A DNA stretch of 64,000 bases from Saccharomyces mikatae IFO 1815 (GCF_947241705.1 NC_079259.1:620001-684000), one strand, 5' to 3'. Shown: positions 48,759 through 59,463, numbered from the stretch's first letter. Made by a program: numbers and translations. Notes: generated from the sequence alone by a model not told the origin.

Positions 48759-50456
48759 CTACTTACTTTTTTTTTTTTTTAGTTTATTCTCGAAATCTAT
48801 CCATTTGCTGGGGATGCCTGACTTGTTGAGATAATCTATGATAAACTGACCATGTGGACCTTGAACCTGTACCTCAGCGCTTTTAAACGTTTGTGATTCA
48901 CCTATCGTTGTTGACCCACTGCAAATCTTTCTTAAATCTGCAGCAAGCAATTCTGGATCAATATGAAATACTTCAAAATTGCTAACTTTAGTGATAACTT
49001 TTCTACCGATTTTCATTTCAGTTACAATTTTGATACGTGGAGGACAACCCTTCATTGGTACTCTAAATAAAAGTGTATCATCGTTTCTGAATATTTGGTA
49101 AAATTCGGTAAAATTATTGCTTAGCAAAGGCTGCAAAATTTCAGATCTAGCAATGATACGTGTAGTGTCCGGTGTTTTCTTCTTTTTATTGACCATATTG
49201 AATAATAAATCGTCCATAACAACTTTTCTTTTATCCTTCTTATCCGCTAGGTTCTTGACAGAAATATACTCAGAAACTGCGTTTCTGACATCTTGGGAGG
49301 TATAATATGTGTCGCAGCCTAATTTGGCCTCCCTCAAAAGATCTTTGGCAAGACTGAATGGTTTGTATAGTGTCAGAGAATGCATCATTCCAGATGTTCT
49401 ATCCTTTGAAGTTGCATTCTCGCCACTTCCTTTTGAGGGACTACTACAACCAAGCTTGTATGGCACAAAGTTCTTTAACTCATCCTTGTCCGTATTTTTA
49501 CCCACAATGGTTAAGTCATCTCCTTTCCCTTTCAATTTCAAGATGCCTTCTTTCTCAAAGTGTTTCAAAAATTTTGCGCTCTTTTTCCATGAAGATTTCT
49601 TTACATTGACTTCATTGTGATCAATAGGAGGCAAATTACGCATAATGTGGTTTGAGATAAATTTAGAGGCAGAAATGGGCAATATTAAACCTTTATCTTG
49701 AGTTAAGCTATAATATAATGCTCTTGTAATGAAATAATCTACATCTGACACTGTCAAGTGATCTAAAACTTCAGCAACTTCCTCTAAATCAGGAGCCGTT
49801 TTCTTAATACTTTCCTGTGACTTGTCAGCAGACTTCACTTGTTCTGGAGTCTCAGTTTGTTTGCTGTTGATGTTTTCATCCTCCGATTCAGTGTTGAGAA
49901 CAACAGGAGGTTCTAACTTTACTTTGAAAGCTTTAAAGAGGCCATCATTAAAGTGATGTATGACTTTTACGGCAACGCCTGTTTCGCCGATTACTCTATC
50001 ATATGACGGTAGGTCCAGTTCAACAACACCTATGGCTAAAACAACTTTTGGTGATTGCTTACCAGCCACACCACAGAGAGTACCTACATTGCAACGAGAA
50101 TCAAAAGGCGGAATCGAACCGGAAATCATCAAGTTAGCACCGTTGAATAAATGCTCTTCTATAACGAATCCATGTGTTAAAACGATAGGCAATAGTGAAG
50201 GATTTTTCCAGCAAGAATATACAGTTGGATATAGTTGTTCACAATGTTTCTCCTTGAATAATATAGGTATATTGTTTTCATCTGTGTATACTGTTCCAAC
50301 ACTCTTCTGGCCACCGAAGTTCGTTTGCTTTATAATGGAGGTGGGGAAAGTATATTCCTCATTGTTCGTTTGTTTTATACAAGTTTGAAGTAACTTCTTT
50401 CTTTCGGAGTTTTTCAAATTACTCAAAGCTTTTATGTGCGGTTCCTTCTTAAACAT
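48759..50456 (-). CDS. TMA64: Tma64, eIF2D-type ribosome recycling factor
   Basis: Orthologue of eIF2D/ligatin; with Tma20-Tma22 it removes deacylated tRNA from 40S subunits after termination. It has 565 residues, equal to S. cerevisiae. An N-terminal domain of unknown fold is followed by a PUA domain at about 90-175 (ILPISASK lies later, in the winged-helix part). A SWIB-like domain lies at about 370-450. The C-terminal SUI1/eIF1-like domain covers about 475-560 (PPRIKIVTEMKIGRK, VQVQGPHGQFIIDYL). A linker of charged residues (185-225) separates the halves. Divergent from APC4, with 210 bp between starts. Confidence 0.95.
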   Translation of the reverse strand: MFKKEPHIKALSNLKNSERKKLLQTCIKQTNNEEYTFPTSIIKQTNFGGQKSVGTVYTDENNIPILFKEKHCEQLYPTVYSCWKNPSLLPIVLTHGFVIEEHLFNGANLMISGSIPPFDSRCNVGTLCGVAGKQSPKVVLAIGVVELDLPSYDRVIGETGVAVKVIHHFNDGLFKAFKVKLEPPVVLNTESEDENINSKQTETPEQVKSADKSQESIKKTAPDLEEVAEVLDHLTVSDVDYFITRALYYSLTQDKGLILPISASKFISNHIMRNLPPIDHNEVNVKKSSWKKSAKFLKHFEKEGILKLKGKGDDLTIVGKNTDKDELKNFVPYKLGCSSPSKGSGENATSKDRTSGMMHSLTLYKPFSLAKDLLREAKLGCDTYYTSQDVRNAVSEYISVKNLADKKDKRKVVMDDLLFNMVNKKKKTPDTTRIIARSEILQPLLSNNFTEFYQIFRNDDTLLFRVPMKGCPPRIKIVTEMKIGRKVITKVSNFEVFHIDPELLAADLRKICSGSTTIGESQTFKSAEVQVQGPHGQFIIDYLNKSGIPSKWIDFENKLKKKKSK

Positions 50457-50666
50457 ACTTAAACTTATTTCGTCATTCAGGAGGTTAATGCATTAGTTTA
50501 ATCTCTAATGTTTCTATTTCACGATTTTGTATGCTTGCATTTTTGTTTTCCGTAGCGCCCTAGTTTATCAAGCACTACAAAAATAAGTACAGAATGTGTT
50601 CAATACTACTTATCAAAACTTGGAACTTATGTATTTGTTAAAGACGTTTAAGCAATTATAAACGAA

Positions 50667-52613
50667 ATGCCACCTCCCGGTAATGATTATTTTATTGACT
50701 ATAATCCACGCTTCCCAATATTTGCTACAAGAACGGCAAAAGGCCTTGCTATTAATAGGGTCTCAGATCACGCTAGACTTGCAGCAATTCCCATAAGAAA
50801 TATAAATTTAGTGGCAAATTACAATTGGGACACGGTCACTGGTAAGTTTTTGTCCATTTTCTTTAAGGATGGAACGATCAGAATCCATGACATTTTCAAA
50901 GATGGCCGACTGGTTTCATTTTTGAGAATACCGAGTACAAAGATATCCAAAGGTACATGGGACCGAATTCCTTTAGAATCCGAATCAGGTAATGGAAATT
51001 TGGCGTACAATATTATTGATTATTTACCAAAACTAATAAGATATGTGAAGGATTCCAAAAGAATTAACATTGTCCCTTATACTCCACCGAATAGCTTATG
51101 GAGAGGTCCAGACGAGGATGAACCGGAAAACAATGAAAAACTAGACATTCACATAATATTCAACGAAGGACACGATAAAATAACTGTTTTTTTTAATGGT
51201 GACTACGCTATATTTGTGCCAGTGGGCGCTGATGAGAACGAGAGGTTTGTAAAATCGATTGTCAAAATACAAGATGGCTTTTACCACTGCTTTTACGACG
51301 ATGGAACTGTACGAACTTTAAATTTAGGACCATTATTACGGAGTGAACCATCGATGAACATACTAAAGTATATAATGGCAATAAAAGAGCTTATAGGTTA
51401 CTTACTTAATCATATTGAGTTCATCAATCGGGAGCTTGTAACACCCTATTTGGAATTTGTCAATAGATTATGTGATGAAGCTTACGGATACGATAAGTTA
51501 ATATCAGAGCTAGAATGTCTGTTTTTACTCGGGGAAGTTTCATGTGACTTAGAGGACTGGTTATGCAATTCTGTAGGTGAGAAAAACTTCAAGAGATGGA
51601 AGTGTTTAGGTTGTGAAGCTTATCAAAAAACTACTCAGATTCTGACTTTGATATTTGTGCCTGCCTGTGAAAGGATCATTATTTTTGTGGAGAAATTAAG
51701 GGGTATATTAGAAGCTTTCTCCATACAGAATAAGTTTAACGATTCGTCAGATTTGACAGCTGTTGATACTCTTTTAAAAAATTCGCAAGAATTGTTAACT
51801 ATTACATTAAAATCAATAGTAGACTTGGGGAAGGATGAAACACTTTTTGAAACGTTCTTTATATGGCTTAACGATAGAATTCATGAAGTGCTGGACGAAG
51901 ATTATAAACTCAAAGTTCAGTTTGAAGACGATCCTTACTTTGGGTATGATTTACTAACCTACTTTCACAACATATCTAACAGGGGTGCAGAAACTAGCCC
52001 GGTTCTCAATATGAAGCTCTATAGAGATCTAATCAATAGCATGTCTGACATGGAAAAAGAGATCGCAGAGAGTAATGTAAATTCTCATATCCAACAGCAT
52101 ATTCTGGTGGAATCGAGGACAGACGTCTATTCAAAAGAATATCCGTCTTCGCAAATATATGTATTTGATGCTGTAAAATTACCGAAGCACAATTACATAC
52201 TTTACCTCATTCAGGTAACGGAACAAAAGCATACTCAAGAAGCTCCTTCGGAGGGAAGCATAGAGAAACTATATATAGGTACCCTGAAGGATGATAATTT
52301 GGATGTTATATCGAGAGAATCGTCGATAAAGATTCCAGAGCTTTTCGAGTTCTATAGTTTTAGCGGTGCAAGATTTGTGCTAAAAAAGGTCCCAAATTTA
52401 ATTCGGGAAATTGAACTCTCAGACGGTAACTATGACTGTGAACATAATGTCGAATATAAGGAAGGTGATGACGAAAATGGGGAAGATGACGGCGCAATAA
52501 CTATCCCCACCTACATCACGTACAATGAAAAAAGTGAAGATTTCATAGCATGCACTGCGAAGATATCCGTGGACGGAAGAAGTGCCTCCTTAGTGTTTCC
52601 GAAAGGAAAATGA
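50667..52613 (+). CDS. APC4: Apc4, anaphase-promoting complex platform subunit
   Basis: Scaffold subunit joining Apc1, Apc5 and the TPR arc of the APC/C ubiquitin ligase. It has 648 residues (652 in S. cerevisiae). The N-terminal half forms WD40-like blades (for example FFKDGTIRIHDIFKDG near 70-85 and FYHCFYDDGTVRTLNL near 205-220). A helical bundle insertion follows (about 235-450) and the propeller is completed at the C-terminus. An acidic loop (EGDDENGEDDG) is near 610. Identification is by family pattern plus position between TMA64 and VBA4. Confidence 0.94.
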   Translation: MPPPGNDYFIDYNPRFPIFATRTAKGLAINRVSDHARLAAIPIRNINLVANYNWDTVTGKFLSIFFKDGTIRIHDIFKDGRLVSFLRIPSTKISKGTWDRIPLESESGNGNLAYNIIDYLPKLIRYVKDSKRINIVPYTPPNSLWRGPDEDEPENNEKLDIHIIFNEGHDKITVFFNGDYAIFVPVGADENERFVKSIVKIQDGFYHCFYDDGTVRTLNLGPLLRSEPSMNILKYIMAIKELIGYLLNHIEFINRELVTPYLEFVNRLCDEAYGYDKLISELECLFLLGEVSCDLEDWLCNSVGEKNFKRWKCLGCEAYQKTTQILTLIFVPACERIIIFVEKLRGILEAFSIQNKFNDSSDLTAVDTLLKNSQELLTITLKSIVDLGKDETLFETFFIWLNDRIHEVLDEDYKLKVQFEDDPYFGYDLLTYFHNISNRGAETSPVLNMKLYRDLINSMSDMEKEIAESNVNSHIQQHILVESRTDVYSKEYPSSQIYVFDAVKLPKHNYILYLIQVTEQKHTQEAPSEGSIEKLYIGTLKDDNLDVISRESSIKIPELFEFYSFSGARFVLKKVPNLIREIELSDGNYDCEHNVEYKEGDDENGEDDGAITIPTYITYNEKSEDFIACTAKISVDGRSASLVFPKGK

Positions 52614-53012
52614 TTTTATGAAGCACTGAGTAGATGGTGAGCATTTCTCTTTCATACCATTGATATCATGGTCGTCAATAACAATAAAAATTTGAATGTA
52701 AACATATATAGCAAAGTATTATTTCTTCTTCTGTTAACATTCTTTTTATTTCTATCTGGCGCGTTTTGAAGAAGCTGGCACCCGTCTCTGGGTACTGAGA
52801 AAAAAATTGCAAGGACCCGCAATCTCAAAATGGAGTCAATTGTGTCAAGTTCTTTTTTTTTTTTGCATTGCTTTCACACCTTTTTCTGGTTATCTTGAGA
52901 TAAGGCAGCTGGTGTACTACATTTAATAACAGAAGTATTAGTTTCCTCAGGTTTTGCTACTTTCGATTTCTTTTTTACTTTTTTCAAAGTAATTGACATA
53001 AATCAACCAGAG
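52614..53012. other. APC4-VBA4 intergenic region
   Basis: 399 bp. A GC-richer patch (TGGCGCGTTTT, then GCACCCGTCTCTGGGTAC) lies at about 52758-52797, with T-runs at 52851-52864 and 52970-52985. It is the presumed VBA4 promoter; nothing else is seen. Confidence 0.5.
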
Positions 53013-55310
53013 ATGGGGAAGAAAGATAGACAGCGTAAGAAACTGCGTGAGTTTGCTAAATTAAAGAACAGGCAGCGAAATTTGAAAGAAAGTGTGCAAA
53101 ATTTGAAAAAAGAAGTTCAACAAAAGGCTGTATGCTCAGAACATTTAGATCTAGTTCAACTAGAAAACGATAAAAGTGAAGAGATTAACGATGAAAGTGA
53201 AGAGATTAACGAAAATGTCCCATTATTATCCACTCACGGTGGACAGAAGGAGGAAAAAGTTTCAAAAGTCCCTGATGTTGATACCATCAATACGCATCCT
53301 CTTCATAGTTCGAAAAATGATGACTCGCATCAAACTGAGGCTGATTGTGCGGAAAGAAAATCTGGGAATAAGACGGATCATGACTATCCTAAGTCCCTTT
53401 CGCAAGATGAACCAGGCATAAAGTTACCTTTACAGAGCTCTATGACAGATTTTACTGATAGGTCGATTTCCCCATTGCAAAGCATCACCAGCAATAATAC
53501 TCCGATGAGTGAGCATGAGCTGCCAGCGTCCTCTACAAACTCGCTTGAAAGAGGTGACAATATGCCTATTGTTCAGCCAAGTAGTCAGATTCCCACTGGA
53601 CAAATCTTGTCCATGGCGGCATCACCACCTGAAGTTCCGGGGGGTAGAGCTCAAATGGACCCATATGGATATGGTTCTATATCACGGACAATCGAAGATG
53701 TGGAGAGTGGAGCAAATCCTACTTATGTCGCAAATTCATCTTCTGATGAGCTTGTACATGATCTGACAAGAAAACGGATATTTTCTTCCTGCATGTGTAC
53801 TTATTTATTCTTTATTGCAATGGACAGTTCTATAATCCTAGTAATTGCTTCCAAAATTGCTTCTGAGTTTCATGAATTATGGAGATTATCTTTGGTCATC
53901 TCAGTGTACCTATTGGGTAATGCTATTGGGCAACTGATGTTTTTGAAACTATCTTTAGTATCTGGTGTAAAACTGTTGTTGTGTGTAGCTCAATTCAGTT
54001 TTATCCTTGGCAGTTATTTATCTTGGAGCTCTATTCATTTCTGGACGTTTATCCTTGCCCGTTCTGTTACAGGATTCGGAAGTGGTTCGCTCATAGCGCT
54101 CAAGAGTACTATAATGAATCGTTTTTCTCAAAAGAACGAGAATCAGTACCCTTTGAGTACTTCTATGACAGTATTTTCCCTAGGTGTAGCAGTTGGGCCA
54201 TTTTTGGTAAGCTTCTTTGACTCGTCACATGGTAGTGGATGGAAAAACGCCTTCCTAATTCCTGTCCCCTTTTGCCTTGTGAATGCCTCAATTATGCTGG
54301 CAGATATATATTCTGTCAAAAATACTATACATCATGAAGGTCCAACAACTACATTACAGAAAAGATTTAAAAAAGTACTATGGAGTCCTGATTTATACGA
54401 AATTTTGACGCTTGCATTATTCCTACTTTGTTTCGTTCAAGCGACTTCGCTAGATTCAACAAGACTAGAGCATAGTACGATGATTCAAGAAATAATATTC
54501 TCTGTAATCATCATTTGTGGCGTTCTATTTTTCGTGATAGAAAAGAGTGATGTGCGTATGAACTCCGTTTTTTCCTTGTCACTACAAGGAGATAAGCATT
54601 TAATATGGACAATGATGGGAATATTTTTCTGCTTTGCAGCACTGATGTGCATCATTCCTTTCGGTACAACATATTTCATGATTGTTTTGAATTTAGACAC
54701 CTTAGAAATTGCGGAAAGATTGCTCCCTTTCTTTTTTTCCATTGTAGTAGGATATTTTAGCGTTTGTTATTTTTGGAATTCAGAAAGGCAGAATTATCTG
54801 TTTAAATTTGTATTGAGCGGAGTCACTTTGTTACTATATGTGGCGCTCATGGGAATGAACTTAAGTCTATCAGTATGGAAGCAATACACATGTTTGTCTC
54901 TACCTTTACTGGGTTCTTCTATGATATTGACCTTGCTGTCAACACTTTATCATGAATACCACGTACAAAGAAAGTCACCGATTAGTGGTTCCATCGCTTA
55001 TTGTTTTGCTGCTATGGGGGGAACAATCGGCGTTTCCTCGGCAGGTTATGTTTTTCATAAGACCTTAGTAAGAACTATGAATGAGGAAGTGATGAAGTTT
55101 AGCAAGCAAGGCTATTTAAAGAAGGACCTCTTTAAAATTATCAAACATGCCACGCAATCTTCAAATTGGGTACATAAATCGGCGCCTAAGTTTATATTTC
55201 GAACTTTGATTGAGTGCTACTTACAAGCATGTAGGAACGTATTTAAGCTCTCTGCCCTTTTTTTTACGATTACAGTCGTCACACTATTCTTCTTCAACAG
55301 AATTCATTGA
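53013..55310 (+). CDS. VBA4: Vba4, major-facilitator transporter (putative basic amino acid permease)
   Basis: Vacuolar-membrane MFS protein grouped with the Vba basic amino acid transporters and the drug:H+ antiporter family; transport activity is unproven. It has 765 residues (768 in S. cerevisiae). A long cytosolic N-terminus (1-250) starts with a basic coiled segment (MGKKDRQRKKLREFAKL) and includes an in-tandem repeat SEEINDESEEINEN near 56-70. Up to fourteen hydrophobic segments fill about 260-760. The MFS motif-like VTGFGSGSLIALKSTIMNR is near 352-370. No frameshift is seen. Confidence 0.94.
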   Translation: MGKKDRQRKKLREFAKLKNRQRNLKESVQNLKKEVQQKAVCSEHLDLVQLENDKSEEINDESEEINENVPLLSTHGGQKEEKVSKVPDVDTINTHPLHSSKNDDSHQTEADCAERKSGNKTDHDYPKSLSQDEPGIKLPLQSSMTDFTDRSISPLQSITSNNTPMSEHELPASSTNSLERGDNMPIVQPSSQIPTGQILSMAASPPEVPGGRAQMDPYGYGSISRTIEDVESGANPTYVANSSSDELVHDLTRKRIFSSCMCTYLFFIAMDSSIILVIASKIASEFHELWRLSLVISVYLLGNAIGQLMFLKLSLVSGVKLLLCVAQFSFILGSYLSWSSIHFWTFILARSVTGFGSGSLIALKSTIMNRFSQKNENQYPLSTSMTVFSLGVAVGPFLVSFFDSSHGSGWKNAFLIPVPFCLVNASIMLADIYSVKNTIHHEGPTTTLQKRFKKVLWSPDLYEILTLALFLLCFVQATSLDSTRLEHSTMIQEIIFSVIIICGVLFFVIEKSDVRMNSVFSLSLQGDKHLIWTMMGIFFCFAALMCIIPFGTTYFMIVLNLDTLEIAERLLPFFFSIVVGYFSVCYFWNSERQNYLFKFVLSGVTLLLYVALMGMNLSLSVWKQYTCLSLPLLGSSMILTLLSTLYHEYHVQRKSPISGSIAYCFAAMGGTIGVSSAGYVFHKTLVRTMNEEVMKFSKQGYLKKDLFKIIKHATQSSNWVHKSAPKFIFRTLIECYLQACRNVFKLSALFFTITVVTLFFFNRIH

Positions 55311-55806
55311 CATTTTTTGGATAGTCTATCCTTATCACAAAGTAGTAGATAAGATGTATACGTGAAATAAAAATAATACAGTTTTTCTTCTATTCTTCTT
55401 AAACCCGATAATAGTTTTGTCGCTCAGATAAAGATGCAGGAAACTTAAATCATCGCGGTGACCGCACAAAGGCGGGATCTGAAAAATGATCGTGTGACGC
55501 GGGGAAGAATAGCAGACTGAACAAGGGGATATCGCATCCGTGATATGAATGGGCAGAATAGCTTGATTCTTACTTGCTGAAAACGCAGCAAGCGGAAGCC
55601 CCTCTAACCGATATGCCTGGAGTAAATGTACCCCCAACTAATTACTACTTGATATAAAAGTCTGTTATTGTTCGTTCATACATTTTTCTTGAATAGAAGT
55701 ATTTCCATCTCTGCTTTCGTTTTTCAATTCTTTTGGTTTTTACCATTTCATAATCACCATCATATCATTAATATTTACAAAATTCTTTTAACATTAGATA
55801 CGCAAC
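55311..55806. other. VBA4-COX26 intergenic region
   Basis: 496 bp. A GC-rich segment at about 55455-55535 (GGTGACCGCACAAAGGCGGG, GTGTGACGCGGGG, CAAGGGGAT) includes one AGGGG STRE. It is followed by an AT-rich, T-rich leader to the COX26 ATG. No gene is seen. Confidence 0.5.
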
Positions 55807-56007
55807 ATGTTTTTCAGTGAAGTTTTGAGGTCTTCTGCTCGCGCTGCCCCTATCAAGAGATACACGGGTGGTAGAGTAGGTGAATCCTGGGTAATCACGG
55901 AAGGTAGAAGACTCATTCCAGAAGTATTTCAATGGAGTGCTACCTTAAGTATTTGTTTAGGTTGGCCTAGTGCTGTATACTTTTTTAGTAAGGCAAGAAA
56001 AGATTGA
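55807..56007 (+). CDS. COX26: Cox26, small cytochrome c oxidase / supercomplex subunit
   Basis: Inner-membrane subunit of yeast complex IV, found in III2-IV supercomplexes. It has 66 residues, as in S. cerevisiae. The N-terminus is basic and Ser/Ala-rich (MFFSEVLRSSARAAPIKRYT), matching a mitochondrial presequence. A single transmembrane helix lies at about 42-60 (WSATLSICLGWPSAVYFFSK). Convergent with TRM1 across 267 bp. Small size means an annotation pipeline could miss it. Confidence 0.95.
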   Translation: MFFSEVLRSSARAAPIKRYTGGRVGESWVITEGRRLIPEVFQWSATLSICLGWPSAVYFFSKARKD

Positions 56008-56274
56008 GGTTGGTGTAAAATATAACGTTTTGCCAAATGAGTTAAACGCTGTAAGCATAACAAATTTAGTTTGATACTAGATGTTATACTTTATTTATTT
56101 TATTCCCAGAAATTGCGACAACAAATAATTATGATACGGAAAATATACTGGTTTATATTTCTTTAATTTCAGATATGATTTTTACTATTTATCTTACACA
56201 TACATACGGTTTTCCTCGATTAAGCAGAGCACTCATACCACAAGTGAAAAAACAGCATTCTGTAATTAACATAT

Positions 56275-57987
56275 TTATGAAGTATTGGGACGGGCTTTTG
56301 GGCCCCAATTTTTCGTAGGGTTCTCTTGATATCTCACAATTTTTAGTTTTCTTAGTTTTTCAATACTACCGCTTTGTTCATTCGATGCGAATGACAATTT
56401 TGATTCGTATTCTGATTTGACATCATCATTCAACCATTTTGGCATGGTCGATAAGATTTTATAGCCAGTAGTATTCGGATTCATCTTACTTAAGTCCTTC
56501 TTCTCGTCATCACACTTTTCCATCACGTACCAAATTGCATCCCAAGGAGCGTTGGTCTTTAGTGACGATGGTTGAGCATGCGTTAATGAACATTCGTAGC
56601 CTAGGGAACCTAGCCCTGCAACTACCTTTTTCAAGGGAGGCACCTGCAATTTTATCACCGACGCGATATGATTGGGACTGAAATAAAACGGGGCATCTGA
56701 TAATTCATTTTTAGCTAGGGATAGCATACCTTCAATCCTTTTACGTGTTCCATAGGTATCATCTTTGTCACGATGCTCTTCTTTATTGATTCTCAATACT
56801 TCCTCAATGAACTCTTTATTATGCAGAGGACCCGCATACATTGGACCAGCAAGATGATATGTTCCTTCGCAAAACTTACATTTGGTATCTACCGGTGGAC
56901 CTTGCGCTACTGAGTATTTAGTGAATGTCTTGTTTTTCTTACCTTCACGTTGGGAAATCCTGCCTAGAGGTTGGTTGTGATATGATCCACAACGAGAACA
57001 ATGATAAGTAGTCATAGTGTTAGACATGAGGTTCTTGACTTCAATTGGACTAGTTCTGACTTTAATGAAAACTCTGACGTAAAAGTCGATGCTCAATGAC
57101 AAAAGTGGCTCCACAGTTTTCTTGTATTTTGCAGCAGTTTGCTTTAGTAAATTTAACACCAATCTTAGGGCACTTTCGTGAGTGGACTCGTGAGAAACCA
57201 TATTGACACCACCATATAAGGCAAAACACTTTTCTGGGTATCCATTACCAGCCAAGACGGATAAATCGGTGCAAGTTACTAGCATTAACCCACCCTCTTC
57301 AATATTCTGTATGGCAGCATCCACAAAAGGGGTGACCGTACCATAAGGATCCAAGTCGATAACGTGAAATTTGTTATTTGTGGCTTTATTACGGTACATT
57401 AAGACGTTAGCATCATCGAGATTTGGTTTGACAATGTTTTCAACATTATTATACTCAACATTTCTTTTTATAGATTCGACAGCGTCTGGAAGCAAATCAT
57501 TTGCGATAACTTCTCTGACATGAGGAATTTCATGAGCATATCTAATGGCTCTTAGCCCAGTGGCTGACAAAGCTTCCAAAATATTTATGTAAGGTTCCTT
57601 TTTGTTAAAGTTTTCAACTGTTTCCTTTGGTGATCCATTCTCGGTTTTTTGACGTTTGGAGGAATCATCGTTATTTTCCGCACATCTTTTCTTCTTACCT
57701 TTCTTACTTTTTCTCTTTTGTCCACAGTCCTCACCGTACAAGTTATCCCACGCCTTGATACATGTAACGCTTAAGTCCCTGTTGAACTGTTGGATGGGAT
57801 TATAAAAAACTGTTTCCTTTCTAGGAAAAAGAATTTCTGCCTTGCCCTCTTTAACTATATTGAAATCATCAATGTTGATTCTTGGTGCACCATACGCGGT
57901 AAAATTCGCTTTAATTTTGGAGATAGCTGCTTTCAACATTCCGTATGAGACTGTCCGCTTTAAGCGTATTCTGAAGGAACTTCTCAT
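56275..57987 (-). CDS. TRM1: Trm1, tRNA N2,N2-dimethylguanosine-26 methyltransferase
   Basis: Dimethylates G26 in nuclear-encoded and mitochondrial tRNAs. The ATG at 57987 (MRSSFRIRLKR...) gives 570 residues, equal to S. cerevisiae; the open frame from 57993 begins with TTG. A second in-frame ATG is M17 (MLKAAISKIK). In S. cerevisiae these two starts make the mitochondrial and nuclear forms. The SAM-binding region includes LEALSATGLRAIRYA and the catalytic DLDPYG loop. A Cys-rich zinc module (CSRCGSYH ... CKFCEGTYH) lies near 335-380. Promoter has a PAC element. Confidence 0.97.
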   Translation of the reverse strand: MRSSFRIRLKRTVSYGMLKAAISKIKANFTAYGAPRINIDDFNIVKEGKAEILFPRKETVFYNPIQQFNRDLSVTCIKAWDNLYGEDCGQKRKSKKGKKKRCAENNDDSSKRQKTENGSPKETVENFNKKEPYINILEALSATGLRAIRYAHEIPHVREVIANDLLPDAVESIKRNVEYNNVENIVKPNLDDANVLMYRNKATNNKFHVIDLDPYGTVTPFVDAAIQNIEEGGLMLVTCTDLSVLAGNGYPEKCFALYGGVNMVSHESTHESALRLVLNLLKQTAAKYKKTVEPLLSLSIDFYVRVFIKVRTSPIEVKNLMSNTMTTYHCSRCGSYHNQPLGRISQREGKKNKTFTKYSVAQGPPVDTKCKFCEGTYHLAGPMYAGPLHNKEFIEEVLRINKEEHRDKDDTYGTRKRIEGMLSLAKNELSDAPFYFSPNHIASVIKLQVPPLKKVVAGLGSLGYECSLTHAQPSSLKTNAPWDAIWYVMEKCDDEKKDLSKMNPNTTGYKILSTMPKWLNDDVKSEYESKLSFASNEQSGSIEKLRKLKIVRYQENPTKNWGPKARPNTS

Positions 57988-58297
57988 GAACAAATTATTT
58001 ATAGGAATATATTAACTAATGACTGCTGAAGATCTGTAACCTTGCGATGAGCATTGTAATGTCAACTTGGAAGAGAAAAAAAAACATATAACTATATCTC
58101 TTTACACGAACACTGTTTAAACTATGATAATAATAAATTCAGATTTGCTTCCTACTACTGTGGAAATGAGACAACAGCAGAAGAGCCTGTAATCGTAGAA
58201 AGCATTTGATTGGAACAGAAGTATTTCCCGTTCGGATTCTTCTAGAAGGAAGTGCGCGTTTGACCATCCACTACAATAGATCATATACTTATACACT
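57988..58297. other. TRM1-DPB4 divergent promoter region
   Basis: 310 bp with the PAC element (TRM1 side) and an A-run at about 58076-58084. A GTGCGCGTTTG near 58251 resembles but does not match an MCB. No gene is seen. Confidence 0.5.
58044..58051 (+). promoter_or_regulatory. PAC-like element, TRM1 promoter
   Basis: GCGATGAG, the PAC core, about 57-64 bp upstream of the first TRM1 ATG. PAC is bound by Dot6/Tod6 and is common in ribosome- and tRNA-modification genes. Confidence 0.55.
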
Positions 58298-58906
58298 ATG
58301 CCACCAAAAGGCTGGAGAAAGGATGCGCAAGGGAATTACCCCACCACCTCTTACATTAAAGAACAAGAAAACATAACGATCCAGGATCTGTTATTTCCTA
58401 GAAGCGCTATCGTAAATTTGGCTCGTGAGGTGCCACAGCAAAGTGGGAAGAAACTACTGATAAATAAAGACGCGTCATTAGCGTTACAGCGTGGTGCTAC
58501 CGTGTTTGTTAACCACTTGCTCTTGTTTGCGAGAGAAATCGCTAAAAGCCAAGATAAAAAAAGCTGCAGTGTAGATGATGTTTTGAATGCTTTGGACCAT
58601 ATAGGACAATCAGCATTGAAGACCGCAGTTAGAGATAAACTAGATGAATACCAAGCTGCCGTTGAACTAAGAAAAAAGGAAACATTAGATAGCGGTGAAG
58701 TAGATGCTGATGGTGATATTGACATCGGTGGAGGTACGGAGATCATGCCTGTGCAACAGATTAAAGAGCGTGATGAAATAGAAGAACAAGGTGAGATCTC
58801 AAAGGGTGTGGAAGAGACTTCTGAAAAGAAACAGAAAATGGACGACCAAGACGTGGACACTACAGTACGAAACTCTGAGCAGACGTCTGTGGAATCTATC
58901 CCCTAG
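58298..58906 (+). CDS. DPB4: Dpb4, histone-fold subunit of DNA polymerase epsilon and ISW2
   Basis: Pairs with Dpb3 in DNA polymerase epsilon and with Dls1 in the ISW2 remodeller; supports silencing and processive leading-strand synthesis. It has 202 residues (196 in S. cerevisiae). The NF-YB/CBFA-like histone fold covers about 25-112: [16 protein letters not shown] begins it, with alpha-2 in [24 protein letters not shown] and [11 protein letters not shown] at the end. The C-terminal tail is acidic and carries most of the length difference. Start is the first ATG. Confidence 0.95.
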   Translation: MPPKGWRKDAQGNYPTTSYIKEQENITIQDLLFPRSAIVNLAREVPQQSGKKLLINKDASLALQRGATVFVNHLLLFAREIAKSQDKKSCSVDDVLNALDHIGQSALKTAVRDKLDEYQAAVELRKKETLDSGEVDADGDIDIGGGTEIMPVQQIKERDEIEEQGEISKGVEETSEKKQKMDDQDVDTTVRNSEQTSVESIP

Positions 58907-59463
58907 TGCTTACCACGACTAGCACAATTATTTTGTGTAGCTTGCCCTTTATTTACACCACCATATATAACATAAGCTTCATGCATCATCGTTAATTGTA
59001 AGCCGGGGAACCCGCTGCGGTGTAAATTGCCGAAGGAAAGAAAGGGGACAGGAAGTGAATATTAATGAGACTTGAAGAAGAAACCATAGTATTAAGAAAG
59101 TAGAATAGCCAGATACTACACTAAAAGGATCTAGCCAGAACTACTCTTTGATTTCAAAAATTTGCAGAGGTACACTACACTATACGAAGGCTATACGGTA
59201 ACCTAGATTAGTTAACGTAATCCAATTGCCTCCTTTACCCCCCCCCCCCCCCTACCCTATCTGCCTTTCATTTTCCAACTATTGATTAGTAAATTTGAAT
59301 ATTTTCGTTTTGCGTAGAGCAACTAAATATACTAGAGATTTTAAGCTATCACAATATTTTTCTTAAACTTTTTTTGTCAGGGACAGTTTATTACGATCTT
59401 TTTTTTTCTTCAAATTAATAATAACATTGATCATATCAAATTTGTAATTAGAAACAGTACAAT
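58907..59463. other. DPB4-KIN1 intergenic region
   Basis: 557 bp. A run of 15 C (59238-59252) lies about 210-225 bp upstream of the KIN1 ATG, followed by CTACCCTAT. T-runs at 59367-59372 and 59400-59409 precede the KIN1 start. No gene is seen. Confidence 0.55.
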
